From NCBI GenBank assembly GCA_014239435.1, contig JAAZYX010000033.1:212871-276870 (forward strand): DNA of 64,000 nucleotides, given 5' to 3'. This document shows, one piece after another, positions 9,050-16,341 of this stretch. The notes under the pieces were generated by a model, which was not told the origin of the DNA, did not search any database, and worked only from the letters and a program-made list of their open reading frames with translations. Positions within the stretch are counted from its first letter, which is position 1, and each line of letters opens with the position of its first letter. The DNA is from Fidelibacterota bacterium (lineage in GTDB: Bacteria; Fidelibacterota; Marinisomatia; Marinisomatales; TCS55). The position numbers were made by a program, and so were the translations under genes.

Positions 9050-9843
9050 GAAGGTATTACCTCTCTAACGGAACAGGTTGCTACCCGTTTCTCAATTAAG
9101 TTTGAATTAGCGATATCAGAATTTTTATCAAGGGATTCTTCTTTCACAAATCCCTGAGAATGAATGAAGGAATTTCCTCCTATTGAAATTGCTACATGGG
9201 TAATGGATGTTTCCGTACCAAAAAAATGCAAGTCACCCAATTCAGCGTTATTGAGTTCTATGCACGCAAGCTTGAAATAATCGTATTGCTGATGCGCATC
9301 CCTCGGAAAATCTATCCCTGCCGAATGAAACACCGTCTGCACAAATCCTGAGCAATCAAACCCTTTCGGGGATTTCCCGCCCCACACATACGGAGAACCC
9401 AAAAAGCGCTTCGCAGTCAACACTATGTGCTCACGGGTAGGTTCGGATTTAGTTTCCATTAAATCTCCCGTATAATAACCACTGAGTCCATCTGGCAGTT
9501 GAACGGAGTATGTGTTTGCTTCATCCATAATTTCAGCATTCAATTTGGATCCAAAGGTTACGTCCCTGAGCGGAATCGTTTGCGCAATATTCTGGAATAC
9601 GATGCCGTGGATATCTAACACTGTATGCGATCCTGCATAATCTCTGCCATTAGTGAAACCAAAAAACCTATGCATCCAACTTTCATATCCATCCCACTGG
9701 CGCACTTTAACCCAATTTTCTTTTTCATCAAGGGTAACGCACGTTTCACCCATGAAACCTTGGGTGACCACCGGAGAATTGAAATCAGGCTTTTCATAGA
9801 GATTGGCGACTGAAACATTTATGATGTATAGGCTGGATTGCAT
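9046..9843 (-). CDS. NlpC/P60 cysteine peptidase with N-terminal SH3 domains
   Basis: A 265-residue probable cell-wall peptidase. Residues 1-130 form two bacterial SH3-like modules that would bind wall peptides. The NlpC/P60 domain follows, with catalytic C164 in the signature GFDCSGF, H216 in THVAIS, and a further conserved histidine at 228. Such enzymes cleave the gamma-D-glutamyl-diaminopimelate bond of peptidoglycan stem peptides. No signal peptide is evident: the protein starts directly in the SH3 domain. This resembles the cytoplasmic YkfC-type enzymes that recycle L-Ala-gamma-D-Glu-DAP, which would fit the recycling theme at the other end of the window. It begins the leftward gene run. 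Confidence 0.9.
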   Translation of the reverse strand: MQSSLYIINVSVANLYEKPDFNSPVVTQGFMGETCVTLDEKENWVKVRQWDGYESWMHRFFGFTNGRDYAGSHTVLDIHGIVFQNIAQTIPLRDVTFGSKLNAEIMDEANTYSVQLPDGLSGYYTGDLMETKSEPTREHIVLTAKRFLGSPYVWGGKSPKGFDCSGFVQTVFHSAGIDFPRDAHQQYDYFKLACIELNNAELGDLHFFGTETSITHVAISIGGNSFIHSQGFVKEESLDKNSDIANSNLIEKRVATCSVREVIPS

Positions 9844-9975
9844 TTCATTTCATCTCAAATATAGAAGGTAAATTTATTGCGGGTATCTTTTGAAACACAA
9901 CCCTTCTTCGTCGGAAATTACCCAGAAAGTCCTTGCGCAAATTTTAGTGCATTTGTAACCTTTATGGACTATTTG

Positions 9976-10209
9976 ACACGGTTACACGTCAGGGAAGCCG
10001 GTGAAAATCCGACACAGTTCCCGCTACTGTAATTGCTGTGGAAATCCAAAACGCCATCCTAAAAAATTCGGGAGAAGGCAAGGACCATCCTAAACGGCAA
10101 AAGTCAGGAGACCTGAGCGCAATCGTGTATCCACTAACTTTCGGGACAAAGGTTATGATACGTTTGGGATTTCCTTCGTACATAACCCCTTGATGAAAGG
10201 GGTTTTTTT
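9976..10209 (+). promoter_or_regulatory. Cobalamin (AdoCbl) riboswitch with expression platform
   Basis: The aptamer has the hallmark sequences of the cobalamin class: AGGGAAGCCGGTGAAAATCC at 9991, a cACAGTTCCCGCTACTGTAA-type segment ending near 10032, and the B12 box AAGTCAGGAGACCTG at 10101-10115. A P1 helix can form between ACACG (9976-9980) and CGTGT (10124-10128). Downstream lie three mutually exclusive hairpins: TAACTTT (10135-10141) with AAAGGTTA (10148-10155); GGTTATG (10151-10157) with CATAACC (10181-10187); and the terminator stem at 10184-10204. The second would act as antiterminator and the first as anti-antiterminator, so bound B12 should stop expression of the receptor gene that follows. 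Confidence 0.93.
10184..10209 (+). terminator. Riboswitch-controlled terminator overlapping the ribosome binding site
   Basis: AACCCCTT (10184-10191) pairs perfectly with AAGGGGTT (10197-10204) around a five-base loop and is followed by seven T residues. The 3' arm AAGGGG lies seven bases before the ATG at 10210 and is the only Shine-Dalgarno candidate, so the hairpin can end transcription and also hide the ribosome binding site. Confidence 0.9.
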
Positions 10210-12255
10210 ATGCTCAGTATTTTGAGAATTTTTCTTATTTCAGGATTAGCAATTGCTCTCCTTCCGGGGGTACAGGGATTGACCGGGATCGTGTTAGATC
10301 ATCAAAATCACCCAATTGGTTTTGCATCTGTACTGCATTCAAAATCCCAATCATGGACACTTTCTGACGAACGTGGATATTTTTTATTCCCATCTGGAAT
10401 CAATCAGGGCGACAGCCTCCTCATTTCCAGAATCGGATTTAAAACTGCTACCATGGCCCTCGGCCAGTCAAATGCGGTTATCATTCATTTGAATCGAGAT
10501 ATTATTTCTATAGACGCTGTTGATGTCGAGGGATCATTCTCATTCGGAAATACGGATTGGAAAAAAGAATCCTTATCCAGCACAGATCAAATGTCGCGGA
10601 ACTCGATGCTTCAATCTGTCCCTGGTTCTATAATAAAAACCTACGGTGGAAAGGCAGGCGTAATTTTACAAACGCTTGATGGAGGAACACCTGAACACAC
10701 TAAAATTGTTTTAGACGGCATTGATCTCACCAGTCCTCAAAATGGGCTTACGGATTTATCAGAAATACCAAAATTATTTTATCAGCAAGTTTTTCTGTCA
10801 AAAAATCCCGGAATTGAATTTGGCTCCGGCGCAATGGATGGCGTCATTCACTTGCGTCCATGGATGAATCAATCCAGCATCATGTTTAGCATGGGTTCTT
10901 TCGGAGAAGAAAATGAAGCAGTCGCCTATACTTTCCCAGGGTCAAAAACCACTTTTCATCTTTTGGGAGGGCGTTCGAAAGAAAAAGGGAATTACGCATA
11001 TTCAAGCGGCGATTCATCAGCAATTCGAATGAATAATGATTTTAATCAAGTATTCGGCGGATGCCAGATTCGGTATTTACATGATCCAAACACCTTGATA
11101 AACGGATCGCTATTTCTCTCAGATTCTGACAGAGGCGCCGCTGGATCAATTTCATATCCTTCATCCGAGTCGCGGCGCTCAAATGAACTCATTCTGGCTA
11201 ATGCAAGGGTGGTGCACCTGTTTCCCTTTGGAAACATTAGCGCCAATCTGAGTCATCGATTTAATGATGAGCATTATTTAGACTCCAGTTCTGAAATAAA
11301 CGAACATCATGTGTCATCTGATAAAATGTCAGTGGACTGGACTCAAAAATGGACAGAAAAACTTTCAACCGTTTCTTCCGTAAGTATCCGTCAGGAGGCG
11401 ATTTTAAAAAGTACAAATGTAGGTTCTCAAAAACGGAAACACTTGGAAAGCAGATTTGTAGCACATTTTTTACCACTGCCTCTATTTTCGATTCGAACCG
11501 GCGTGCGTTTCGATAAGTCCATAAAGCAGAATACAACCTATCACATTCAATGCAAACTCGGGCTTCCATTTTCGGGGCAGCTCACAGTCGGAACTGGTAC
11601 AGGATTTCGTTTGCCGACATTTAACGACCTGTATTGGCCCGACGGTGCCTATACAGCAGGAAACACATCCCTCGTTGCGGAAGAAAATTCCATGAAATCT
11701 CTAGGCATTGATTTTCCGTTAATCAAAAATGGTTCAGTAGGAATGCAGTGGCGAATACGGAAAAGCACAAATCTGATTAAGTGGGCAGCCGGATCTGACT
11801 GGATTTGGAGGCCGGAAAATCTGGATAAAACTTCCCGTGAAACGGCAACGATTTCAGTCACAATTCCCCAATGGATTCGCGGACTTTCCATTTCGGGCAA
11901 CGTTTCTATAATTGACACGAAAGATGAATCCACCGGTAATAGTTTAGAATATGTACCGGACCAAACTGCGTTTATTCAATTCGGGTACACCCGTGAATTC
12001 GTGAGTGTTGATATTCAAGGTCATTTTACCGGGGAAAGAACCTATACCGGATACGATTCAAATTTTAATTCGATTGAGAAAACCATTGATCCCATTTCAA
12101 ATGTTACGTTGGGAATACATGCCGCGATTCCGTGGATGCGATCTGCTCAGTGCCATTTTGTCATCAACAATGTATTGGATCGGGATATTGCATTTTTCCC
12201 GGATTATCCTGAACCGGGCACAAGTGTTACCGCCGGAATGTCAATCAATTTTTAA
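10210..12255 (+). CDS. BtuB-like TonB-dependent outer membrane receptor
   Basis: A 681-residue outer membrane receptor, probably for cobalamin or a corrinoid because a cobalamin riboswitch ends at its start codon. A signal peptide covers about residues 1-23. A carboxypeptidase-regulatory-like domain follows (about 24-105), then a plug with LDGGTPEHTKIVLDGIDL and the FGSGAMDGVIHL region (to about 215), then a beta barrel ending in a terminal phenylalanine. The start is fixed by the terminator: ATG at 10210 directly follows the T-run. The periplasmic binding protein and BtuCD permease are not in the window; import across the inner membrane may instead use the ECF-type protein encoded at 13871-14395. 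Confidence 0.88.
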   Translation: MLSILRIFLISGLAIALLPGVQGLTGIVLDHQNHPIGFASVLHSKSQSWTLSDERGYFLFPSGINQGDSLLISRIGFKTATMALGQSNAVIIHLNRDIISIDAVDVEGSFSFGNTDWKKESLSSTDQMSRNSMLQSVPGSIIKTYGGKAGVILQTLDGGTPEHTKIVLDGIDLTSPQNGLTDLSEIPKLFYQQVFLSKNPGIEFGSGAMDGVIHLRPWMNQSSIMFSMGSFGEENEAVAYTFPGSKTTFHLLGGRSKEKGNYAYSSGDSSAIRMNNDFNQVFGGCQIRYLHDPNTLINGSLFLSDSDRGAAGSISYPSSESRRSNELILANARVVHLFPFGNISANLSHRFNDEHYLDSSSEINEHHVSSDKMSVDWTQKWTEKLSTVSSVSIRQEAILKSTNVGSQKRKHLESRFVAHFLPLPLFSIRTGVRFDKSIKQNTTYHIQCKLGLPFSGQLTVGTGTGFRLPTFNDLYWPDGAYTAGNTSLVAEENSMKSLGIDFPLIKNGSVGMQWRIRKSTNLIKWAAGSDWIWRPENLDKTSRETATISVTIPQWIRGLSISGNVSIIDTKDESTGNSLEYVPDQTAFIQFGYTREFVSVDIQGHFTGERTYTGYDSNFNSIEKTIDPISNVTLGIHAAIPWMRSAQCHFVINNVLDRDIAFFPDYPEPGTSVTAGMSINF

Positions 12256-12258
12256 GGT

Positions 12259-13881
12259 TCAATCCTGAAACTGCCAGGTAATGGAAAAACTGACTCTGCG
12301 CCCCATTTTGGGCAGATATGGATTCGGACGCATAAATGTTGATTCTTCACTGAAATCCGAAAACCATCCGCTGAGTGTCGGATAAGCCGCATGTAATACA
12401 TTCAAAATCTGATATCGAATTCGTACGGATGAAATAACGGCATCCATCCGAAAATTCAGGATTCCATAATCTTCCACGCTCGTTTCATTTCCGATAGAAA
12501 CCGGTTTTTGAAAGAATGGATGAAACACAGATGTTTTGCTACGCATCCCTGCGCCTTCGGCCCACACATAAAACGTGGTTTTCATATTATCTCTAAACAG
12601 CCATTCGGTGCCTTGAATGCCAATATGTGCTTTTAATCCAATGCCGTCTGATTCCCGAATCGGATTCGGAGCATAATGAAGTTTTCCGCTCAATATCCAT
12701 CGGCGGAACGGTTCCCATTTCATTGTAGGACCAAGAGAAATGAAAGGCGTTTCAAATCCATCTTCTTCCCGGATACCGGCGGAAATAGTTCCTGCCATTT
12801 CAAAGGATTGCCATGTTTTCGCGATGGACATATGTGCGGTATACCAAGTTTCATAATCCAATTTGGGGTTGTCGAGCCATTCCATATAATGGCGCGGTGA
12901 GGATTCCACCAATGCGTTTGAGCTAATGTGCCAACCATTCAGTAGAGTTACATGATTCAATTCCCCATAGACTTGCGCTTCTTCTAGAACACTTGGAAGC
13001 GTAAATCCCACATTCGCATTCCACACCTCACCTTCCCATCCTGTGTACACCGTGTTCCAAGCCAAGGAACGGATGGAGGTATCGCCGACGCTTTGCGATT
13101 GAATATTGATTCCAAAATAATCGACTGGTAAAAAAGTATTTTTGGGAATCAATCGCCCGTGTAACTGCGACCGATTCAAGCGCAAAGAACCCAAAGTAGG
13201 ATAAGCAGTGATTTCCATCATCAATTTTTGATTGAACTGGCTACCTTGAAATATCCAATCCCATTGATCCGACTTGCCTTTCCAGAGCATGCCACCAGAC
13301 AAGATTTCATCGGTATATCTTCCTGTTTCTGTAGAAGAATCATCCGGCATTCCCACATCGGTAATAAGCCGTATTACAGAGACATCAATATCATTTTGCG
13401 AATCATGAGATCGGTAATCCATTTTATAGGATTGCTGAATGGGAAGTTCGGTGTAGGGAATCAAGTATTGCCCTTCCCTGCCGGCAAAATCACGTTTAAA
13501 CATTCCCAAAGAAACACTGGAATTCGCCTGGGCTGAACGGACGCCAATCCCGAGTTTATCCAGCAGAAAATCTCCACGGGTATAATCCAGATAACTGGTC
13601 ACTGTCTCAGTGTCAGGCAAGGTTCTGAACAATGGGAATGATCCGCTTTTTGCCGATGAAAATTCTTCAGAAATAAGGCGTCCGTACCTTGCGGGAAAGT
13701 ACGCAAATGTACCATCCATAATGATCGGCCCAGATGTCCATGATCGGTTCCACAACAATCTGCCTTTTTCCGTTTCCAGACCAAACTGCCCTGACCAGTC
13801 GAACATCAGTGATTGAGAAAAAACGAATCCGGTAAAGGCGCATCCAATCAGAAAACAGGCTTGAGATAATTTATGGTGCAA
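12259..13881 (-). CDS. Exported plugless beta-barrel protein, TonB-receptor-like
   Basis: I do not recognise a named family. The 540-residue sequence has a signal peptide (about 1-22, ending near VFSQS) and then alternating polar and aromatic segments throughout, as in outer membrane strands. Its end, YQILNVLHAAYP...MGRRVSFSITWQF, closely resembles the last two strands of TonB-dependent receptors, yet there is no TonB box and no plug domain, and the N-terminal region is too short to hold one. It overlaps the 3' end of the ECF-type gene by 11 bases and is convergent with the BtuB-like gene, three bases apart. It may be a passive channel or a partner for B12 uptake; this is inference from context. 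Confidence 0.65.
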   Translation of the reverse strand: MHHKLSQACFLIGCAFTGFVFSQSLMFDWSGQFGLETEKGRLLWNRSWTSGPIIMDGTFAYFPARYGRLISEEFSSAKSGSFPLFRTLPDTETVTSYLDYTRGDFLLDKLGIGVRSAQANSSVSLGMFKRDFAGREGQYLIPYTELPIQQSYKMDYRSHDSQNDIDVSVIRLITDVGMPDDSSTETGRYTDEILSGGMLWKGKSDQWDWIFQGSQFNQKLMMEITAYPTLGSLRLNRSQLHGRLIPKNTFLPVDYFGINIQSQSVGDTSIRSLAWNTVYTGWEGEVWNANVGFTLPSVLEEAQVYGELNHVTLLNGWHISSNALVESSPRHYMEWLDNPKLDYETWYTAHMSIAKTWQSFEMAGTISAGIREEDGFETPFISLGPTMKWEPFRRWILSGKLHYAPNPIRESDGIGLKAHIGIQGTEWLFRDNMKTTFYVWAEGAGMRSKTSVFHPFFQKPVSIGNETSVEDYGILNFRMDAVISSVRIRYQILNVLHAAYPTLSGWFSDFSEESTFMRPNPYLPKMGRRVSFSITWQFQD

Positions 13882-14395
13882 GGTGCCGAGTTACCTTTGG
13901 GACACCCAAAATAAATACAAGGGTATTGGACACCTGATGCAGCACCGTCATTCCCATTCCTGAAATATAAAGGGTCAATGTTTGCTGCCATTCAAATCCG
14001 GCAGAAACGGGGTAGCTGAGTGTGGTAAGGGAATCATAAATAAAGGTTAGAGAAAATCCGCAAATGCCCAGCATTGCAACTTGCAACGCTGTAAGATATT
14101 TAGTAAACAAAATGGGTTTCAGCATCCCTCCCATCAGGCCGACGAATGCCATGGAAATGATTTGCGCTGAAAATAACGGCGGAAATGCAAGGCCGGATCC
14201 GAGAGGATTCATCCCGGAATAAATCGATTCTGATGTAATGCCGACCAAAACGCCCCACGCAGGACCCAAGGTCAATCCGGATAGAAAAATGACGACTGTT
14301 ACCAGTTCAACATTCGGAATAAACACAAGCGCAAATCCGAGGCCGGCTGCCAATGCCGCAAAAATTGCAGCCTGCACCAATCGATCCATTTTCAT
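13871..14395 (-). CDS. ECF transporter S-component-like membrane protein
   Basis: A 174-residue, very hydrophobic protein with five or six membrane helices. The arrangement of an N-terminal AAIFAALAAGLGFAL helix, a glycine-rich LTLGPAWGVLVGITSES loop and MAFVGLMGGML resembles S components of energy-coupling factor transporters, the small subunits that bind vitamins. Position beside a riboswitch-controlled BtuB-like gene suggests cobalamin or a precursor as substrate. The frame is open 27 codons further upstream, but those lie inside the previous gene; ATG at 14395 is preferred and 14389 is possible. No ECF ATPases or T component are nearby, so it would need shared subunits from elsewhere. Confidence 0.72.
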   Translation of the reverse strand: MKMDRLVQAAIFAALAAGLGFALVFIPNVELVTVVIFLSGLTLGPAWGVLVGITSESIYSGMNPLGSGLAFPPLFSAQIISMAFVGLMGGMLKPILFTKYLTALQVAMLGICGFSLTFIYDSLTTLSYPVSAGFEWQQTLTLYISGMGMTVLHQVSNTLVFILGVPKVTRHLAP

Positions 14396-14402
14396 AGGGT
14401 GA

Positions 14403-15371
14403 TTATTTTGAAGAAGATTTCGGCCCGCGATAGAGAGGCATTCGGAAATAATTCCGTCTGTCAGTCCATTCGCCATCTTCCGAATCTTCTTCTAAAATCC
14501 TGTCCATCAAATTGACCTGCGCATCCATATAATCGATCAAATGCAGCAAAAGCGCTTCCGTAAACATGGGACGCCTTGGACTTTGCCATTCTCGTTTCCC
14601 CTGATGCGATAATATCATGTGTTCCACTTTTGCCGCCAATTCTTTCGGGAAACCTTTCACTTTTTTGATGGCCGACCGAACCATATCCCTGCCTAGGACA
14701 ATATGGCCTATGAAATGTCCTTCGTCCGTATAGTCAAATTCCATTCCGTCGGATAATTCTTTCAATTTCCCAATGTCGTGTAGCAGTACACCCGTCATTA
14801 ATAAATCTAAATCTGCCTTATAATGCGGGCCGACCGATTTTGCTATGCCAGCCATGGAAAGTGTATGTTCCAAAAGGCCGGAACGGTATGCATGATGCAG
14901 GAATGCCGATCCAGGATGCACAAGGATTTTATCTTTGTTGGTTTTATAAATCAAAGTAACCAACTGTTTTAAATGTGCCGATTTAATTCCTTTTACATGA
15001 TTCATCAGAGATTTCCACATTGCCTGTGGATCTTCTTGGGATGCAGGGACTATCATTGCCGGATCGTAACCGTAGCGACCGTAAGATTGAACAGAAGCGC
15101 GGTTGATCTTTTTAATAACAAGTTGGGGACGATCCTGGAATGTGTCCACTTCTCCAGCAACGGCAACCGGATCGCCCGGATCAAATTTTTCGTGGAATTT
15201 CGTAATATTATCCCAGACCTTTGCATTCACTTGCCCGGTTCTATCGCGCAAAATAAGATCAAGGTACAAATCGCCGCCGCGTGTGTGACGTAAATGTTTT
15301 TCCACACAAAGGAAAAAACCCTGAATGGTTTGGCCTTCTTTAAAATCAGTTATGGTTGAAATTTTTTTCAT
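14403..15371 (-). CDS. YhaM-like 3'-5' exoribonuclease with OB-fold and HD domains
   Basis: A 322-residue protein with an N-terminal nucleic-acid-binding OB fold (about 15-95, including DLILRDRTGQVNAKVWDN) and an HD phosphohydrolase domain starting near residue 160. The HD metal site is intact: FLHHAYRSGLLEHTLSM supplies the first histidines and LLHDIGK the HD pair. This order matches YhaM/Cbf1 family nucleases, which shorten single-stranded RNA or DNA from the 3' end using metal ions. It is the first gene of the leftward set that includes the ECF-type gene eight bases further on. A link to B12 is not expected; co-transcription may be incidental. Confidence 0.88.
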   Translation of the reverse strand: MKKISTITDFKEGQTIQGFFLCVEKHLRHTRGGDLYLDLILRDRTGQVNAKVWDNITKFHEKFDPGDPVAVAGEVDTFQDRPQLVIKKINRASVQSYGRYGYDPAMIVPASQEDPQAMWKSLMNHVKGIKSAHLKQLVTLIYKTNKDKILVHPGSAFLHHAYRSGLLEHTLSMAGIAKSVGPHYKADLDLLMTGVLLHDIGKLKELSDGMEFDYTDEGHFIGHIVLGRDMVRSAIKKVKGFPKELAAKVEHMILSHQGKREWQSPRRPMFTEALLLHLIDYMDAQVNLMDRILEEDSEDGEWTDRRNYFRMPLYRGPKSSSK

Positions 15372-15439
15372 AAAGTCTCAGTCAAATTAAACGGATAGCA
15401 TTTTGCCTCCGGATACTCTGCTTTGTAAACTTAGGTGTT

Positions 15440-15916
15440 ATGCAAACTACGATTCAAACCATTTCTTACGAACGTCCGGAAGAAAAGCGAATTTTGAAAG
15501 CGTGCTTAAGCACATGGTTTCAAAATCCAAAAGACCTCAATTTGACAGATCCAAATATGAAATATCCTTTTCGATTTGAAACATGGGTAAAGCGGACGTA
15601 TTCAAAACAGGATGTCACATCTTTTGTTGCCAAAGAAAACGATTGGATCATTGGATATATCGGCATTTTTATTGTCCAAACTAAAATGGCGGGACACCTT
15701 TTTCATTTATTTACAGATCCTGAATTCAGAAACAAAGGTGTAGCAAGTTCTCTCATAAAACACGCGGAATCCTTTGCATCCGAAGGAGGCGTAATCAACA
15801 TGTCGCTAAACGTTGCTAAGAAGAATGACAGAGCAATCCGTTTATATTCACATTTAGGTTACGAGCCGGCAGGAACAGCCTCCTCAGGTAGTTTTATTTA
15901 CAGTAAACGGCTTTAA
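15440..15916 (+). CDS. GNAT-family N-acetyltransferase
   Basis: A 158-residue GCN5-related acetyltransferase. The acetyl-CoA motif A is clear: FTDPEFRNKGVASSLIKHAE, with the R/Q-x-x-G-x-A/G pattern as RNKGVA, followed by motif B, NVAKKNDRAIRLYSHLGYEP. Proteins of this type acetylate amino groups on small molecules, antibiotics or protein N-termini; the substrate cannot be told from sequence. It is a single gene on the plus strand, divergent from the YhaM-like gene and converging on fur, with which its 3' end overlaps by four bases. Confidence 0.87.
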   Translation: MQTTIQTISYERPEEKRILKACLSTWFQNPKDLNLTDPNMKYPFRFETWVKRTYSKQDVTSFVAKENDWIIGYIGIFIVQTKMAGHLFHLFTDPEFRNKGVASSLIKHAESFASEGGVINMSLNVAKKNDRAIRLYSHLGYEPAGTASSGSFIYSKRL

Positions 15917-16341
15917 CTAGTACAGTCACCGCAAAGGCCAAAGAGCTGGTGAATGTGTCGAATCAGCTTAAAGCCAAACTGATCTGCAACGCGATCCTGA
16001 AGTTTTTCGATTTCTTCCACCATAAATTCCTCGATCCTTCCACACCGAATACACACAAGATGATCGTGATGACTGGGGTCTATTTTATGCTCGTACAAAG
16101 AACGTCCGTCTCCCAAATCAAGTTTTCGGACAAGATTGTTTTTTACGAGAACATCAATGGTACGGTACACGGTCGCGCGGGACACATTGACCCCTGATTG
16201 GCGAATGGATAAATAAATCGCTTCCGCATCCCGATGATCATCGTTCGAACAGAGTTCATCCCAAATGGCTTGTCGCTGTCCTGTATATCTGAGCCCTTCC
16301 TTTTTTAGGATACTTTTCAGTTGATCGCTTACTTGGCTCAT
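15913..16341 (-). CDS. Fur-family transcriptional regulator
   Basis: A 142-residue metal- or peroxide-sensing repressor. An N-terminal winged helix contains SRATVYRTIDVLVKNNLV (about 54-71). The C-terminal metal domain has HHDH (91-94) and two CxxC pairs (97/100 and 137/140) that form a structural zinc site. These features are common to Fur, PerR and Zur, so the sensed signal stays open. The start overlaps the stop of the helicase gene by four bases on the same strand in the order mltG, pcrA, fur, indicating co-transcription. No obvious Fur box was identified upstream. Confidence 0.92.
   Translation of the reverse strand: MSQVSDQLKSILKKEGLRYTGQRQAIWDELCSNDDHRDAEAIYLSIRQSGVNVSRATVYRTIDVLVKNNLVRKLDLGDGRSLYEHKIDPSHHDHLVCIRCGRIEEFMVEEIEKLQDRVADQFGFKLIRHIHQLFGLCGDCTS

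Noticed and set aside
9933-9964. Possible promoter upstream of the riboswitch (TTG, then TAACCTTTA 20 bases later)
   Set aside because: Only a partial match to the Bacteroidetes-type promoter pattern; the promoter class of this lineage is not known.
9989-10183. Minus-strand open frame of 64 codons
   Set aside because: It lies wholly inside the cobalamin riboswitch and its expression platform; the RNA structure explains the sequence.
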